A stretch of DNA of 64,000 nucleotides from Acinetobacter sp. WCHA55. Lineage in GTDB: Bacteria > Pseudomonadota > Gammaproteobacteria > Pseudomonadales > Moraxellaceae. The stretch spans positions 2,728,001 to 2,792,000 of the forward strand of contig NZ_CP032286.1 of NCBI RefSeq assembly GCF_002165305.2, written 5' to 3'. Shown here in pieces: positions 36,299 through 45,189 of the stretch. Position 1 is the stretch's first letter, and every line of letters begins with the position of its first letter. The notes under the pieces were generated by a model. The model ran no database searches and was not told where the DNA came from. It saw only the letters and a program-made list of their open reading frames with translations. Position numbers and translations under genes: made by a program.

Positions 36299-36847
36299 AT
36301 GGACTTTTGCAGCAATTGCGGACAAAAAACAACAGAACAAATCCCTCTTGGCGACCATCAATTGCGTCGTGTTTGCACCTCTTGTAGTTCTATTCATTAT
36401 GTGAACCCTAAAGTGATTTGTGGCGCACTCGCACTTTGGGAAAATAAAGTATTATTATGCCGCCGTGCCATTGAACCGCGTTATGGGCTATGGACCTTAC
36501 CAGCAGGTTACATGGAGTTGTTTGAAACCATGGAACAAGGCGCTGCACGAGAAACCCGTGAAGAAGCTGAGGCGGAAGTTGAAATTGAACAGCTGTATTG
36601 CATGTACAATATTCCGCGAATCGGACAAATTTATGTGCTCTTTAAAGCGAACTTAGTGGATGGAAAATTCGGTGCTGGTGAAGAAAGCATTGAATGTCGT
36701 TTATTTGAAGAAGATGAAATTCCTTGGTCAGAACTGGCTTTCCCAAGTGTCGAACATACCTTACGTCACTATTTTGCCGACCGTAAAAGTAATCAGTTTA
36801 ATCTTCATCTCGAAACCCTAGGTACACGCTTAGACCACACAGGTTAA
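36299..36847 (+). CDS. NUDIX hydrolase with N-terminal zinc ribbon
   Basis: About 182 residues. Two Cys pairs, CSNCGQ and CTSCSS, form a zinc ribbon over residues 3-35, followed by a NUDIX domain with box GYMELFETMEQGAARETREEAEAE. The layout recalls NudC-like enzymes but without the long N-terminal domain, so it is called only a NUDIX hydrolase acting on an unknown nucleotide derivative. Start codons at 36287 (TTG), 36290, 36293 and 36299 are all in frame and none has a good ribosome site; I chose the last, MDFCSNCG. It is convergent with filF. Confidence 0.82.
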   Translation: MDFCSNCGQKTTEQIPLGDHQLRRVCTSCSSIHYVNPKVICGALALWENKVLLCRRAIEPRYGLWTLPAGYMELFETMEQGAARETREEAEAEVEIEQLYCMYNIPRIGQIYVLFKANLVDGKFGAGEESIECRLFEEDEIPWSELAFPSVEHTLRHYFADRKSNQFNLHLETLGTRLDHTG

Positions 36848-36861
36848 TGTTGCCTAATATC

Positions 36862-36892
36862 AAAAAAAGCCCATCGATGATGGGCTTTTTTT
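36862..36892. terminator. Bidirectional terminator between NUDIX gene and filF
   Basis: AAAAAAAGCCCATC/GATGGGCTTTTTTT, serving both the NUDIX gene (+) and the end of the fil operon (-). Confidence 0.88.
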
Positions 36893-36907
36893 GTGTTTAT
36901 AGCGATA

Positions 36908-38833
36908 TTATTTTGCTAATACTTTATAGCAATCAGCAATGTCAATTGAAACATCACCCTCACGGAAGTCCGCGGCTGCTTGATTGGCAATGCTATTTTT
37001 TTCATAATAGTTACTTAAATATGCCTTATAGATATTGGTCCACTTTACCCCTGCACCAGAAAAGTCACTGAGGGAAATATAAGCACTTTCATTTACATTA
37101 GCGGACAATAAATTACCGAGATTAATGCGCGCCCCACCAATCACTGTAGAGGTTTGTTGCCCTTCACTATTCACATCACTCACAATATTGGTATTTGCAC
37201 CAATAACTACGCCATCAATTTTATCAAAGATAGGATTTGCTAAGAGGATACGGAAAGTCACAGCTTTATTTGAAGTATCTGTCGCACCCAGAGTCCCAAT
37301 TCGATACTGTGTTTGGTTGTTAGCTGTCGTTAAAGTTGCACCCTTTGTTACTAGCGGTGTACATGCCGTCATTTTATTACTCGCAGACTGCATATCCGTA
37401 CGAATATCTCCCGACTCATCAATTGCAATCCCTAGAGTTACAGTATCGCTAGAGTTTTTTGCCTTAAAAGTTAAGTTAGCATACAGTGGGAAAATATACT
37501 TCTGCCCAGACGGGACATTGCTCTTAGACTTAAATACATCATTATCTAAATAACCAATTGGAAAAATTTTAAAGGCGTCAAATGAGCCTTTGAAGGTATC
37601 CGTGCCATAGTTTTGCTGCCATAAACCATAGGATGACGGGCTAGCATTTGGATCTTTAGTTAATTGTTTATAAAATTTTTCCGTCCCTGCAATTAGATAA
37701 TCATTAAACAGCTTGCCTTGGGTAATGGTGAAATCATCCGAATTTGGATCTGTCAAATTAAACTTAAACGGTTGCTGAATACTTTTGGTTAAGGGATTAA
37801 TCCAAGACGTTTGTGCTAACGCATTCATTTTGGCAGGTTCAATATTTTTCAGTAAATCGACCGTCACACTGGTTGCCAAATCACTGCCTAATTGTTCTTT
37901 TAATGGTCCACGCCACTGTACACCTGAACCAAAGGTATAACCTTGTCGATCCGTAAGAATAATAAAGCTTCCAATTAAGTGACGAAGGTTAGCAGGACTG
38001 GTCTTACAGTCTGTAGCATTACAACCATATAAGCCTTGTGGTAAACCAATTCCTGTATTTTCCGATAGTGCATTTGCAAAAATCGGGAAGTCCGCTTGAT
38101 AAGTGGCAGAGTTATTCATGAGCACCAATGTTTGGACCACGTTAAAAGCATCATCATTGCTAATTTGGCTGACATCGATCCAAGGTTTGATTTTCTCTAC
38201 GTATGCTCCTGATGCATAATCTTCAGCACTAATCGATGTCAAGAGAAGAGATAAGTCTGCTTTCTTAGAAGCTAAAATACCAAAAGGTTGTACATCCCCA
38301 ACGACCCCTGCACCGCGCTCTAGACCTAAAGCTTGAAAAATTTTCGCCAAAGCCATCGCAATTTTTACAGTCTTGTCGTTTGGACTCAAACTGGTTGCAG
38401 CCGTTCCACCATTTAACCCTTTTGCCATGTCTAAAATACTAAGGCGTGGTAGTGAAGCTGAAACTGTACTTATATTACCAATTTCAGATAAAGGAACTGT
38501 ACCGAGTTCGACTTGTTTATCCGAACTTCCAGTCAACAAGAAGTGGATTTTGTCCCCTTCAGAGCAGCGGCCTGTTGCCGCATTTGTTTTCGGCTCCATC
38601 AAGGTTATATACGTATTATCAGGATCACTACTACAGACAAAGTTAATCCCATCAACTGGATAATCCAAGGCAAACTCAACACAGTTTTTATCTTTCAGTA
38701 AACAGCTTCCGTTAACAGAGTTCACTTGATTCGGTTCAGGATTCACATTGGCACTTTCACCACCACAACCTGCTAAGGCAACAACCAATGTCGACAAGGT
38801 AAATGGCCATAAAATTTGTTTTTTCATTTTCAT
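36908..38833 (-). CDS. filF: FilF, outer-membrane-type lipoprotein
   Basis: A 641-residue lipoprotein: signal peptide with lipobox LAGC (Cys23), then a large exported domain with Cys pairs near the N-terminus (CLLKDKNC) and at the C-terminus (MTACTPLV, IADCYKVLAK), and a long region rich in Asn, Ser and Thr. It corresponds to FilF of Acinetobacter, annotated as a pilus-assembly-like protein and tested as a surface vaccine antigen in A. baumannii. No catalytic motif is seen. It is the last gene of the fil operon, 13 bp after filE. ATGs at 38833 and 38827 are both possible; AGAG is better spaced for the second. Confidence 0.8.
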   Translation of the reverse strand: MKMKKQILWPFTLSTLVVALAGCGGESANVNPEPNQVNSVNGSCLLKDKNCVEFALDYPVDGINFVCSSDPDNTYITLMEPKTNAATGRCSEGDKIHFLLTGSSDKQVELGTVPLSEIGNISTVSASLPRLSILDMAKGLNGGTAATSLSPNDKTVKIAMALAKIFQALGLERGAGVVGDVQPFGILASKKADLSLLLTSISAEDYASGAYVEKIKPWIDVSQISNDDAFNVVQTLVLMNNSATYQADFPIFANALSENTGIGLPQGLYGCNATDCKTSPANLRHLIGSFIILTDRQGYTFGSGVQWRGPLKEQLGSDLATSVTVDLLKNIEPAKMNALAQTSWINPLTKSIQQPFKFNLTDPNSDDFTITQGKLFNDYLIAGTEKFYKQLTKDPNASPSSYGLWQQNYGTDTFKGSFDAFKIFPIGYLDNDVFKSKSNVPSGQKYIFPLYANLTFKAKNSSDTVTLGIAIDESGDIRTDMQSASNKMTACTPLVTKGATLTTANNQTQYRIGTLGATDTSNKAVTFRILLANPIFDKIDGVVIGANTNIVSDVNSEGQQTSTVIGGARINLGNLLSANVNESAYISLSDFSGAGVKWTNIYKAYLSNYYEKNSIANQAAADFREGDVSIDIADCYKVLAK

Positions 38834-38846
38834 ACTCTATTTATTT

Positions 38847-40097
38847 TTAGCGAATTGCGATTAATTTCAACTGACCGTGATTGGTTAGAACTTTATGTTC
38901 GACATCTACAGCAGAAGAGAGTGGTGTCAACAATAAATAATGACTTTGTTCAGGTACATGTAAAATACCTGCAATCATTTCATGAGATAGCATAGAAGGT
39001 AAGTTTTCATCATTTTTAAATCCACCTGCCCCTTCAAGGACACAGGCATTTTGGTCTAAGAACACAGCAAAAGGCCAATAAAATGTAGGATCATTTTGTG
39101 TGGATGCATACGAATTTAATTGAATATTTTGAATATTGCTGTCCACTTTTATGATTTCAAATTCAAAATTTTCTTTTATCGGCTTTTTCGGCCAAACATT
39201 AATATCGTGATTGACTTGTAAGCTTTTTGCTTTTTTCAGCTTTTTATCCTTAAAACAGCTTTGTCCTAAGCTAGCGATCGTGTCTTGTTGTGACATTCGG
39301 TAATAGGTCGATGCTAAGGCAATCGGGGCTAAATTTTCTTTTTGCTTTGGTTTAAACATAGCGTTAAGGACAGATTTACTGACTCCTTTTTCTCGCTCAA
39401 TGACCTGAAAACGAGTCGCTCCAGTTTTATGATCAATCACTCCTTCAGGCATCGTATAAAAACGGCGTTTGCCTTCTAAGTTAAATTCACGGTCTTCTAA
39501 ATATTCATTACGAACGTAATCAGTTCCATCCATTTGACTAAACATACTTGAAGATGCCGTTGGTTTTTCTGCACTTAGTGGGTTCGTATGAGTTATGCTT
39601 TGAGGCATTGATGTAGACTTAATGGTTTGAATACTACTCACTGGGGCTTGCGGGATCTGCTGAGTGGTTTCAATCACTTTTTGTTGAACCAGCACCTTGG
39701 TTTCAGTTTTGTTTAATGGACGCTCAGGCTGCATCACTGTAGAAGAAGTGACTTTCTTCTCAGCAGAAAGTGTCTCTTCGGGCATAGGCTTTGTATCTGG
39801 TAAATGAGCCTGCATTTCGGTTACAGGCTTCTTTTGCATTACAGATTCCTTAGCGGGTATCGGTATTGGTACTTTAAGCTCAGAGACTTCACGCGCTCCC
39901 TTTTCTTGCTGCTTATGGTCCTGTTTCACTTGCTTTACTGGAGACTCACTGGCTTTGCGTTGTACCACCATCGGTCTACCATCTGGACCAATAATCGTAA
40001 AGAACTCTCCCGCAAAACTTGCACTCGAAATCCAACCCAATAAGCATAGTGATGAGGGCAATAAAATCCTTTTTATTGTATTCAATGTGCTTACCAC
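38847..40097 (-). CDS. filE: FilE, exported Lys/Pro/Thr-rich protein
   Basis: A 416-residue protein with a signal peptide (KRILLPSSLCLLGWISSASFA) and a short conserved start to the mature chain, GEFFTIIGPDGRPMVVQR. Residues about 50-175 are a low-complexity Lys/Gln/Pro/Thr-rich linker, which may span periplasm or peptidoglycan. The C-terminal 200 residues are a compact domain with two Cys (GQSCFKDKK, DQNACVLEG). The start is a GTG at 40097 overlapping the filD stop by 7 bp, indicating translational coupling. It is known only as FilE; function is unassigned. Confidence 0.75.
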   Translation of the reverse strand: MVSTLNTIKRILLPSSLCLLGWISSASFAGEFFTIIGPDGRPMVVQRKASESPVKQVKQDHKQQEKGAREVSELKVPIPIPAKESVMQKKPVTEMQAHLPDTKPMPEETLSAEKKVTSSTVMQPERPLNKTETKVLVQQKVIETTQQIPQAPVSSIQTIKSTSMPQSITHTNPLSAEKPTASSSMFSQMDGTDYVRNEYLEDREFNLEGKRRFYTMPEGVIDHKTGATRFQVIEREKGVSKSVLNAMFKPKQKENLAPIALASTYYRMSQQDTIASLGQSCFKDKKLKKAKSLQVNHDINVWPKKPIKENFEFEIIKVDSNIQNIQLNSYASTQNDPTFYWPFAVFLDQNACVLEGAGGFKNDENLPSMLSHEMIAGILHVPEQSHYLLLTPLSSAVDVEHKVLTNHGQLKLIAIR

Positions 40098-41755
40098 CGT
40101 GTTCTATAGTTCAACCCTAAAATCGTAATGGTTGTATCTGTTTTTACATTTAAGCCAGCATATGGGTTTAATAGAATATTATTTACCCCAGTTTGGTTCG
40201 CTAAGCTACTAGAATTTGCAGGAATTTTATCTCGGCTTTGCAAAAAGCCAATGGATAAATCTAAATCAGTATCTGCATCAAAACGATAACCAACACCCAA
40301 ACCAAACAAGCGCGCATTGTTAATTGGTACCATCGTATTACGTTTATCATCAGGAATCGCACTGGTGCGTGGTTCATAGCCTGCACGGAGTTTTAAACGA
40401 TCTGTTGCTGAATATTCAATCCCAATACCGTAGTTCCACGGTGACTCAAAAGCCAAAGGTAGGGCCAAACTACTGTCTGAAATATTAGCTGAGAGCAATT
40501 TCGCAATTTTGAGCGCCGAAACTTGACGGTCAAATTCAAATTTAAATTTGTCCCATGCTTTATAGTCGGTCCAACCCACATCAACATTGACTTGTAAATC
40601 AGGTAAAAGTTTATACTTAATCCCCGCTTGGAAATGTGCTGGATACTCTAAATCCATCGATACCAAGCCCGACTCACTGGCTGGTACAGAACTTGGAAAA
40701 CCTAAAACAGCAGCCAGAATCTGCCCTGTTGGAGAGGACATCAATCCCTTAATGAGTTCTTGTGGTGCTTTAGAATTGTCTATGTAATATTTACCTTTCA
40801 TCCGCATTTTGGCTGCACTTTGGTAAACTACCCCAAAACTAAAATCTTCTGTTGGCTCCCACAGCACACCCAAGTTATAGCTTGGACTCAGTGATTGTTC
40901 TGCTGAAAGTTCGAGTTGACCAAAGCGTCCAAAAGGATTCATCCCCTCTTCAGCATTACACATCCCTAACAAGAGTATGTCCGTAATCACATCAGAGTTT
41001 TCTTTAAACGGAGTACAGACTACATCATCAATCATACGCAGCATCCCAATTAACTCATTGGGAAACCGTAGATCATTTTTTAATGCCAAAGCTTGATAAG
41101 ACATGCCAATTGAACCACCAATGGAAAGCTGATCATTAATTTGGTAGGCCATAGATGGAGATAAATAGGTGATCCGTTCTAGCGCAACTTGTTGTCCCAT
41201 AAAGTTACCAGGATTACCATCTTCCGCCCCAAATCCTGCAATTAATGGCGCATACATGGCCGTTGCAAATGTCATTTTAGAACCCGGTGGATTATATGCT
41301 ATACCCGCAGTCGGGGCAGCCACAGGCATACCTTTACCCAAGTCCACCATTTTCTTCAAACCGGGTACATATAAGCTCGGGTATTCGACATCACCACGGA
41401 CGGGGCCTTTAAAGTCGGTACAAATATCAGCATCAACTTCAGGCCCATCATTACAAACAATCGGATCATCTGAATAACCAAAAACGTTATAACCTGCTGG
41501 AACAGAGAACTCACGCTCGATATTAAAATCAGCGAGAATACCCTGCACATCCGTTTGCAAACCTTCAATTTTGGTCAATGCCGCTGGGTTAAAATGAATC
41601 GCACTGATCCCAGGTGGATCTGCAGTGACCGCATTCCCCATAGCCAACGAGCGAATATCAACTGATAAGTTTTGTCCTAAAGCAGCAAAGGTAACACTAG
41701 AATAGCCCGTTAATAATATGGCAGACACCAAAGGGCTCAGTCGGATATTTTTCAT
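40091..41755 (-). CDS. filD: FilD, OmpP1/FadL-family outer-membrane protein
   Basis: A 554-residue outer-membrane barrel of the FadL/TodX family. After a signal peptide (cleaved near SVTFAALG) the mature N-terminus VDIRSLAMGNAVTADPPG with AIHFNPAALTKIEG is the FadL hatch signature; the chain ends in TRW, with aromatic alternation typical of final strands. FadL proteins let hydrophobic molecules diffuse through the outer membrane. Here it is the fourth gene of the fil operon, GGGGAG before the ATG, 12 bp after filC. Whether it carries a lipid or an accessory for the exported protein is unknown. Confidence 0.85.
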   Translation of the reverse strand: MKNIRLSPLVSAILLTGYSSVTFAALGQNLSVDIRSLAMGNAVTADPPGISAIHFNPAALTKIEGLQTDVQGILADFNIEREFSVPAGYNVFGYSDDPIVCNDGPEVDADICTDFKGPVRGDVEYPSLYVPGLKKMVDLGKGMPVAAPTAGIAYNPPGSKMTFATAMYAPLIAGFGAEDGNPGNFMGQQVALERITYLSPSMAYQINDQLSIGGSIGMSYQALALKNDLRFPNELIGMLRMIDDVVCTPFKENSDVITDILLLGMCNAEEGMNPFGRFGQLELSAEQSLSPSYNLGVLWEPTEDFSFGVVYQSAAKMRMKGKYYIDNSKAPQELIKGLMSSPTGQILAAVLGFPSSVPASESGLVSMDLEYPAHFQAGIKYKLLPDLQVNVDVGWTDYKAWDKFKFEFDRQVSALKIAKLLSANISDSSLALPLAFESPWNYGIGIEYSATDRLKLRAGYEPRTSAIPDDKRNTMVPINNARLFGLGVGYRFDADTDLDLSIGFLQSRDKIPANSSSLANQTGVNNILLNPYAGLNVKTDTTITILGLNYRTRW

Positions 41756-41767
41756 ACGACTCCCCTA

Positions 41768-42916
41768 TTATTTAAGCTTTTTTCCAAAACCAAGAATATC
41801 TAACGGGAAAGACAACCCTAATGACACATCAGGTGCATCTTCTGTTAAACCAAGGCCAACCGTCCCATTCACAATCGTTTCAGGTGAAACACGTACACCT
41901 AAAGAAATCGCAAAAGTTGAACTGGTTTGATCTGCTGGAGAGTAACTTTCCCCCGAGCTATAGGTAAATTCAGCCCCAGTATTGAAACTCTGTTGGTATG
42001 ACATCGTCATCGAGACATCATAGTTAAAGGAATAAGCAAAACCGAAAGCAAAACCACCACTAATCCCAGGTTCAAACGCTTCAATCACACGGCTTCCACG
42101 GCGCTGATCTAAGCCCGATTCTTTGAAACCATAGTTTGCAGACACCGATGCAAACAGCACCACGGGATCAATATATTTTCGCGTACTTGCCCCAACACCT
42201 GCTGAATAATATCCCTTGCCTGTTGCTAAGTCTGAAGTAGCATTAATTTCATAAGGACTATCCCCTGTTTTGGTGGAAACGTTACCAAACAAAATCAAAG
42301 GCAAACGACCAGCCTTGAGTGGAAACGGTTCCCAACGTGCACCAAAGGAAATGTCCCCAAGACCCGCTGTAGAGGTATCTTTTAATAAGTCAGTTTTGGC
42401 AACCAAAGGCAATGATGCTGTTAACGTTAAGTTATCTTTTAAACCATATTGTGCCGTAAAAGTATTGGTTAGACTGTGTGTTGCATTTTCTTGTACCCGC
42501 AGTTGATAGAGCTGACCTTGTGCCATCTCTAAATCAAGTTGAGTATCTCGGTAATAGGTATAATCAATGTCATAATAAGATGAAATCTCACCTTCTTTAA
42601 TTAATGAATACTGACGTTCATTTGAGGTAAAAACTTCTTCCAAGTTGGTCTCTTTAGTTGCATCACCCTCTTGCTGTTGCAACGCAGAAGACGCTGCTTG
42701 CTCAACACTTCCAGTGTTTACAGATGCTGGCTTTTCTGGCTGTGCAGGCACAGTGGTTTGATCCGATCCCACTTGATCTTGTACTTGCTCAGTAGCTTGT
42801 TCTACCTCAACAGTTTCATATCCTCCTAAGCTCGGTTCTTCCGCAGCATAGGCCACCCCAAGAATCATCTGCACACTCATTGCGAGCAGTGTTTTATTCA
42901 TCCATGTCTTCATCAT
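41768..42916 (-). CDS. filC: FilC, FapF-like outer-membrane pore
   Basis: A 382-residue outer-membrane protein: signal peptide, then a Gln/Glu/Val-rich segment (about 25-95) that could form a coiled or disordered plug, then a beta-barrel from about residue 95. The barrel start (EVFTSNERQYSLIKEGEI, then YYDIDYTYYRDTQLDL), the turns TASLPLVAKTDL and TKTGDSPYEIN, and the end VGLGLTEDAPDVSLGLSFP resemble FapF, the secretion pore of the Pseudomonas Fap amyloid system. This identification is from memory of the family. It follows the C39 peptidase filB by 45 bp, as expected for a FapD/FapF pair. Confidence 0.75.
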   Translation of the reverse strand: MMKTWMNKTLLAMSVQMILGVAYAAEEPSLGGYETVEVEQATEQVQDQVGSDQTTVPAQPEKPASVNTGSVEQAASSALQQQEGDATKETNLEEVFTSNERQYSLIKEGEISSYYDIDYTYYRDTQLDLEMAQGQLYQLRVQENATHSLTNTFTAQYGLKDNLTLTASLPLVAKTDLLKDTSTAGLGDISFGARWEPFPLKAGRLPLILFGNVSTKTGDSPYEINATSDLATGKGYYSAGVGASTRKYIDPVVLFASVSANYGFKESGLDQRRGSRVIEAFEPGISGGFAFGFAYSFNYDVSMTMSYQQSFNTGAEFTYSSGESYSPADQTSSTFAISLGVRVSPETIVNGTVGLGLTEDAPDVSLGLSFPLDILGFGKKLK

Positions 42917-42961
42917 TGTCCCTTAGCTACACCTTTGTTCTTGTTTTATTTTTTTCACACT

Positions 42962-43795
42962 TTATTTGTTCTTATAATAAAGCCTGAGAAAATTGTACGT
43001 CGGTTGTCCATAGTATTCCGACTCTTTATTTTTATTACGCTCTAGGCGAATTGTGGATGCACGATCGGCTATTTTTTCCATATAATGTTGTGGATATTGA
43101 ATATCGACAAGTGCATAGCGGTTGACCGTAGCATCATCGACATGTCGCAGATCAGCTTCCTGTAAAGCCAGCATATTTTTTCGCTGCTCTAGCGGAACAT
43201 TAATTAAAAACAACGTGTTATTTTCCCAAACATCCTTAAAACGTTGCTCATCAAAACTAATATTTCCCAAAGCAGGATCGGCAACATAGACTCGACCATC
43301 TTTATAGCCCTTATAGACCACAAAATGCTTAAAACCAGCATAAGAAATTGGAACAATGGCAGGTTGACCTTGCTTGACCAAATCCTCAAATTCCCCCTTG
43401 TAACCTCCACTTTCTAAACCAAGTGCAGTCACAAAGCGTTTCATGTCCAATAAAGAAAAACTCCGGCGCTCAATAATTCGCTCATATTCGCCATAGCGAA
43501 GCAAGCCATCCATGGTTTGTTGTTCGGTAAGTTGTGCACCGACATAACCATTGATTAAGGTGGTCAGTGCTGCTGAGCCACAACTATAGTCATAAGCTTG
43601 ACGGACAATGCCTCGAAATTGATCTTCTACAGCAGGATTAATTAGGACAGGTTCATGATGCATTCTGGTAAAAGATGCATTCCGAGAGTCTAGAACTTCA
43701 GTATAGTAAACTGCTTCCGCAGGTTTTTTCTTAATATCAAAGGCTTCGGTGGCAAAGTAATACATCATTGCTGAGCCCAATGCGATCTCTAACAT
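42962..43795 (-). CDS. filB: FilB, C39-family peptidase (FapD-like)
   Basis: A 277-residue protein with a peptidase C39 domain from about residue 60 to 200. The papain-type residues are all present: Cys72 in AYDYSCGSAALTTLIN, His157 in GFKHFVVYKGY and Asp173 in VADPALGNI. The first 20 residues are hydrophobic enough for an export signal or anchor. C39 domains cut double-glycine leaders in ABC exporters, but here there is no transporter; a stand-alone C39 protease next to an outer-membrane pore is the arrangement of FapD-FapF in Pseudomonas functional-amyloid secretion. It would act in the periplasm on the exported substrate, possibly FilA (inference). Confidence 0.82.
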   Translation of the reverse strand: MLEIALGSAMMYYFATEAFDIKKKPAEAVYYTEVLDSRNASFTRMHHEPVLINPAVEDQFRGIVRQAYDYSCGSAALTTLINGYVGAQLTEQQTMDGLLRYGEYERIIERRSFSLLDMKRFVTALGLESGGYKGEFEDLVKQGQPAIVPISYAGFKHFVVYKGYKDGRVYVADPALGNISFDEQRFKDVWENNTLFLINVPLEQRKNMLALQEADLRHVDDATVNRYALVDIQYPQHYMEKIADRASTIRLERNKNKESEYYGQPTYNFLRLYYKNK

Positions 43796-43937
43796 AGCTT
43801 TTTACTTTTTTTAATAATATAGGCATCCCGCCCATTTTTGTTTTTAGAGTTAATACTCTATATCCATACATTCAAGAAGATACTGTGTTTTATCTAAAAA
43901 AAATAGTCTTTTTTGCATTTTTTATGAATATATTTTT

Positions 43938-43967
43938 TGAAAAAAAGCGCGTGAATTCACGCGCTTT
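43938..43967 (-). terminator. Intrinsic terminator/attenuator between filA and filB
   Basis: AAAGCGCGTG/CACGCGCTTT, a perfect stem, is followed on the minus strand by seven T. It lies 15 bp after the filA stop and about 140 bp before filB. It should end most filA transcripts, leaving filB-F to readthrough or a second promoter. Confidence 0.88.
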
Positions 43968-43981
43968 CTTGAAGCCTAATT

Positions 43982-44935
43982 TTAGTGACCTGAAATAGTA
44001 ATCACAGCACCTGGCATATATACACCAGCAGCAGGGCTAAAGTAAGTTTGCATGCCTTGAACTTCTACATCACCAATAGATGCAGCATCACGACTACCCA
44101 AATGCACACCTTTCACATAGGTATCGTGTGCGCCACTTGTGCTAATCATACGAATATAACCTTTACTTGCACCCTCTTCACCAATCACACTAATTTTTTG
44201 ATTCAGTGTTAAATCGAGAGAATTTGCATCTGCAACTTTAATGCTTTCAACAAAGATTTCACCTGCAGCACGTGTTGCTGTTTTGGTTGAGTTATCTAAA
44301 ATACCTAGATCTTTAATTTCTAAACCACCAACCATGGTTGCGCTTAGTTGAATCATTGCGCCTTGCGGTGCAGCACCCAATTGAATGTTTGCAGACATTG
44401 GTCCTGTTTTCAGTGATAGACCACTTAGAATCGGATTCACCGTGCCTGTACCACCACGGCGGATAGAAGTTGCACCTGTTGCAGGAACATCAGCCGAAGC
44501 AACTACACCAATTTGACCAATTTTAATATCTAAACCTGAAACTTGAGCTGCAATGTTAATAAATGCATTGCCACCGTTTGCATCTGTGTCAATTTTCAAG
44601 TCAGCTAAGTTACGAGAAGGAAGTAAATATGCCCCAGAATTGTCATAGTTTGCACCAATCACAATACCGTGATTTTCTAACGGATCACCAGTTTTACCAT
44701 TACCTTGAATCACAATAGCACCAGCCGTGGCAGTACCGCCATTTGCAACAGCTAGACCATCATTATCGTGAACGAAGACTTTACCGATTTCGATTTTAGA
44801 AATACCAATACCGATATTCAAACCATCTTGACCTGTAGCGGCACTGAGCGAAGCGTCATCCATTGCTTGCATTGCCATTGCATTTGCACTGATTGCCATT
44901 GAAGAAACTAAAGCAAGTTTAGTAATAATTTTCAT
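43982..44935 (-). CDS. filA: FilA, exported beta-rich protein (DUF6160-like)
   Basis: A 317-residue protein with a Sec signal peptide (MKIITKLALVSSMAISANAM), followed by the segment MDDASLSAATGQDGLNIGIG, which is the hallmark N-terminus of FilA/DUF6160 surface proteins. The rest is Gly, Ala, Ile and Val rich with alternating polar/hydrophobic strands (IEIGKVFV, GAIVIQGNG, LDIKIGQIGVV, IQLSATMVGGLEI) and no Cys, suggesting a repetitive beta structure. GGAGAGG lies before the ATG. It is the first gene of the fil operon and is followed directly by a terminator, so it should be the most highly expressed product; I infer it is the exported subunit or substrate. Confidence 0.8.
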   Translation of the reverse strand: MKIITKLALVSSMAISANAMAMQAMDDASLSAATGQDGLNIGIGISKIEIGKVFVHDNDGLAVANGGTATAGAIVIQGNGKTGDPLENHGIVIGANYDNSGAYLLPSRNLADLKIDTDANGGNAFINIAAQVSGLDIKIGQIGVVASADVPATGATSIRRGGTGTVNPILSGLSLKTGPMSANIQLGAAPQGAMIQLSATMVGGLEIKDLGILDNSTKTATRAAGEIFVESIKVADANSLDLTLNQKISVIGEEGASKGYIRMISTSGAHDTYVKGVHLGSRDAASIGDVEVQGMQTYFSPAAGVYMPGAVITISGH

Positions 44936-44963
44936 CTTGTTCCTCTCCTAAGAGCTTTATTTT

Positions 44964-44979
44964 TGTGATACCAATCACT
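44964..44979. promoter_or_regulatory. CRP/Vfr-like site in the filA leader
   Basis: TGTGATACCAATCACT matches the CRP/Vfr consensus TGTGA-N6-TCACA at nine of ten positions and lies 29-44 bp before the filA start. This close to the gene it would more likely repress or act on a promoter further upstream. Binding is inferred. Confidence 0.45.
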
Positions 44980-45189
44980 CGATATTAACTACTGCTTTTT
45001 TTATTTTGACCCAGTATTAACATCTATCCTTGAGTGACTTCATTGCCTGAACTACGTTATATGCGAGTGATTTTTTGATCAACTGCTGTTGGTCGCAATC
45101 TATCGCTTACCGATAAACGGTATTTCCACTATGCGTACACGTACAATGCGGTAAAATAGCCTGAATTTTTTAATCCTATTTGCGTTAGC

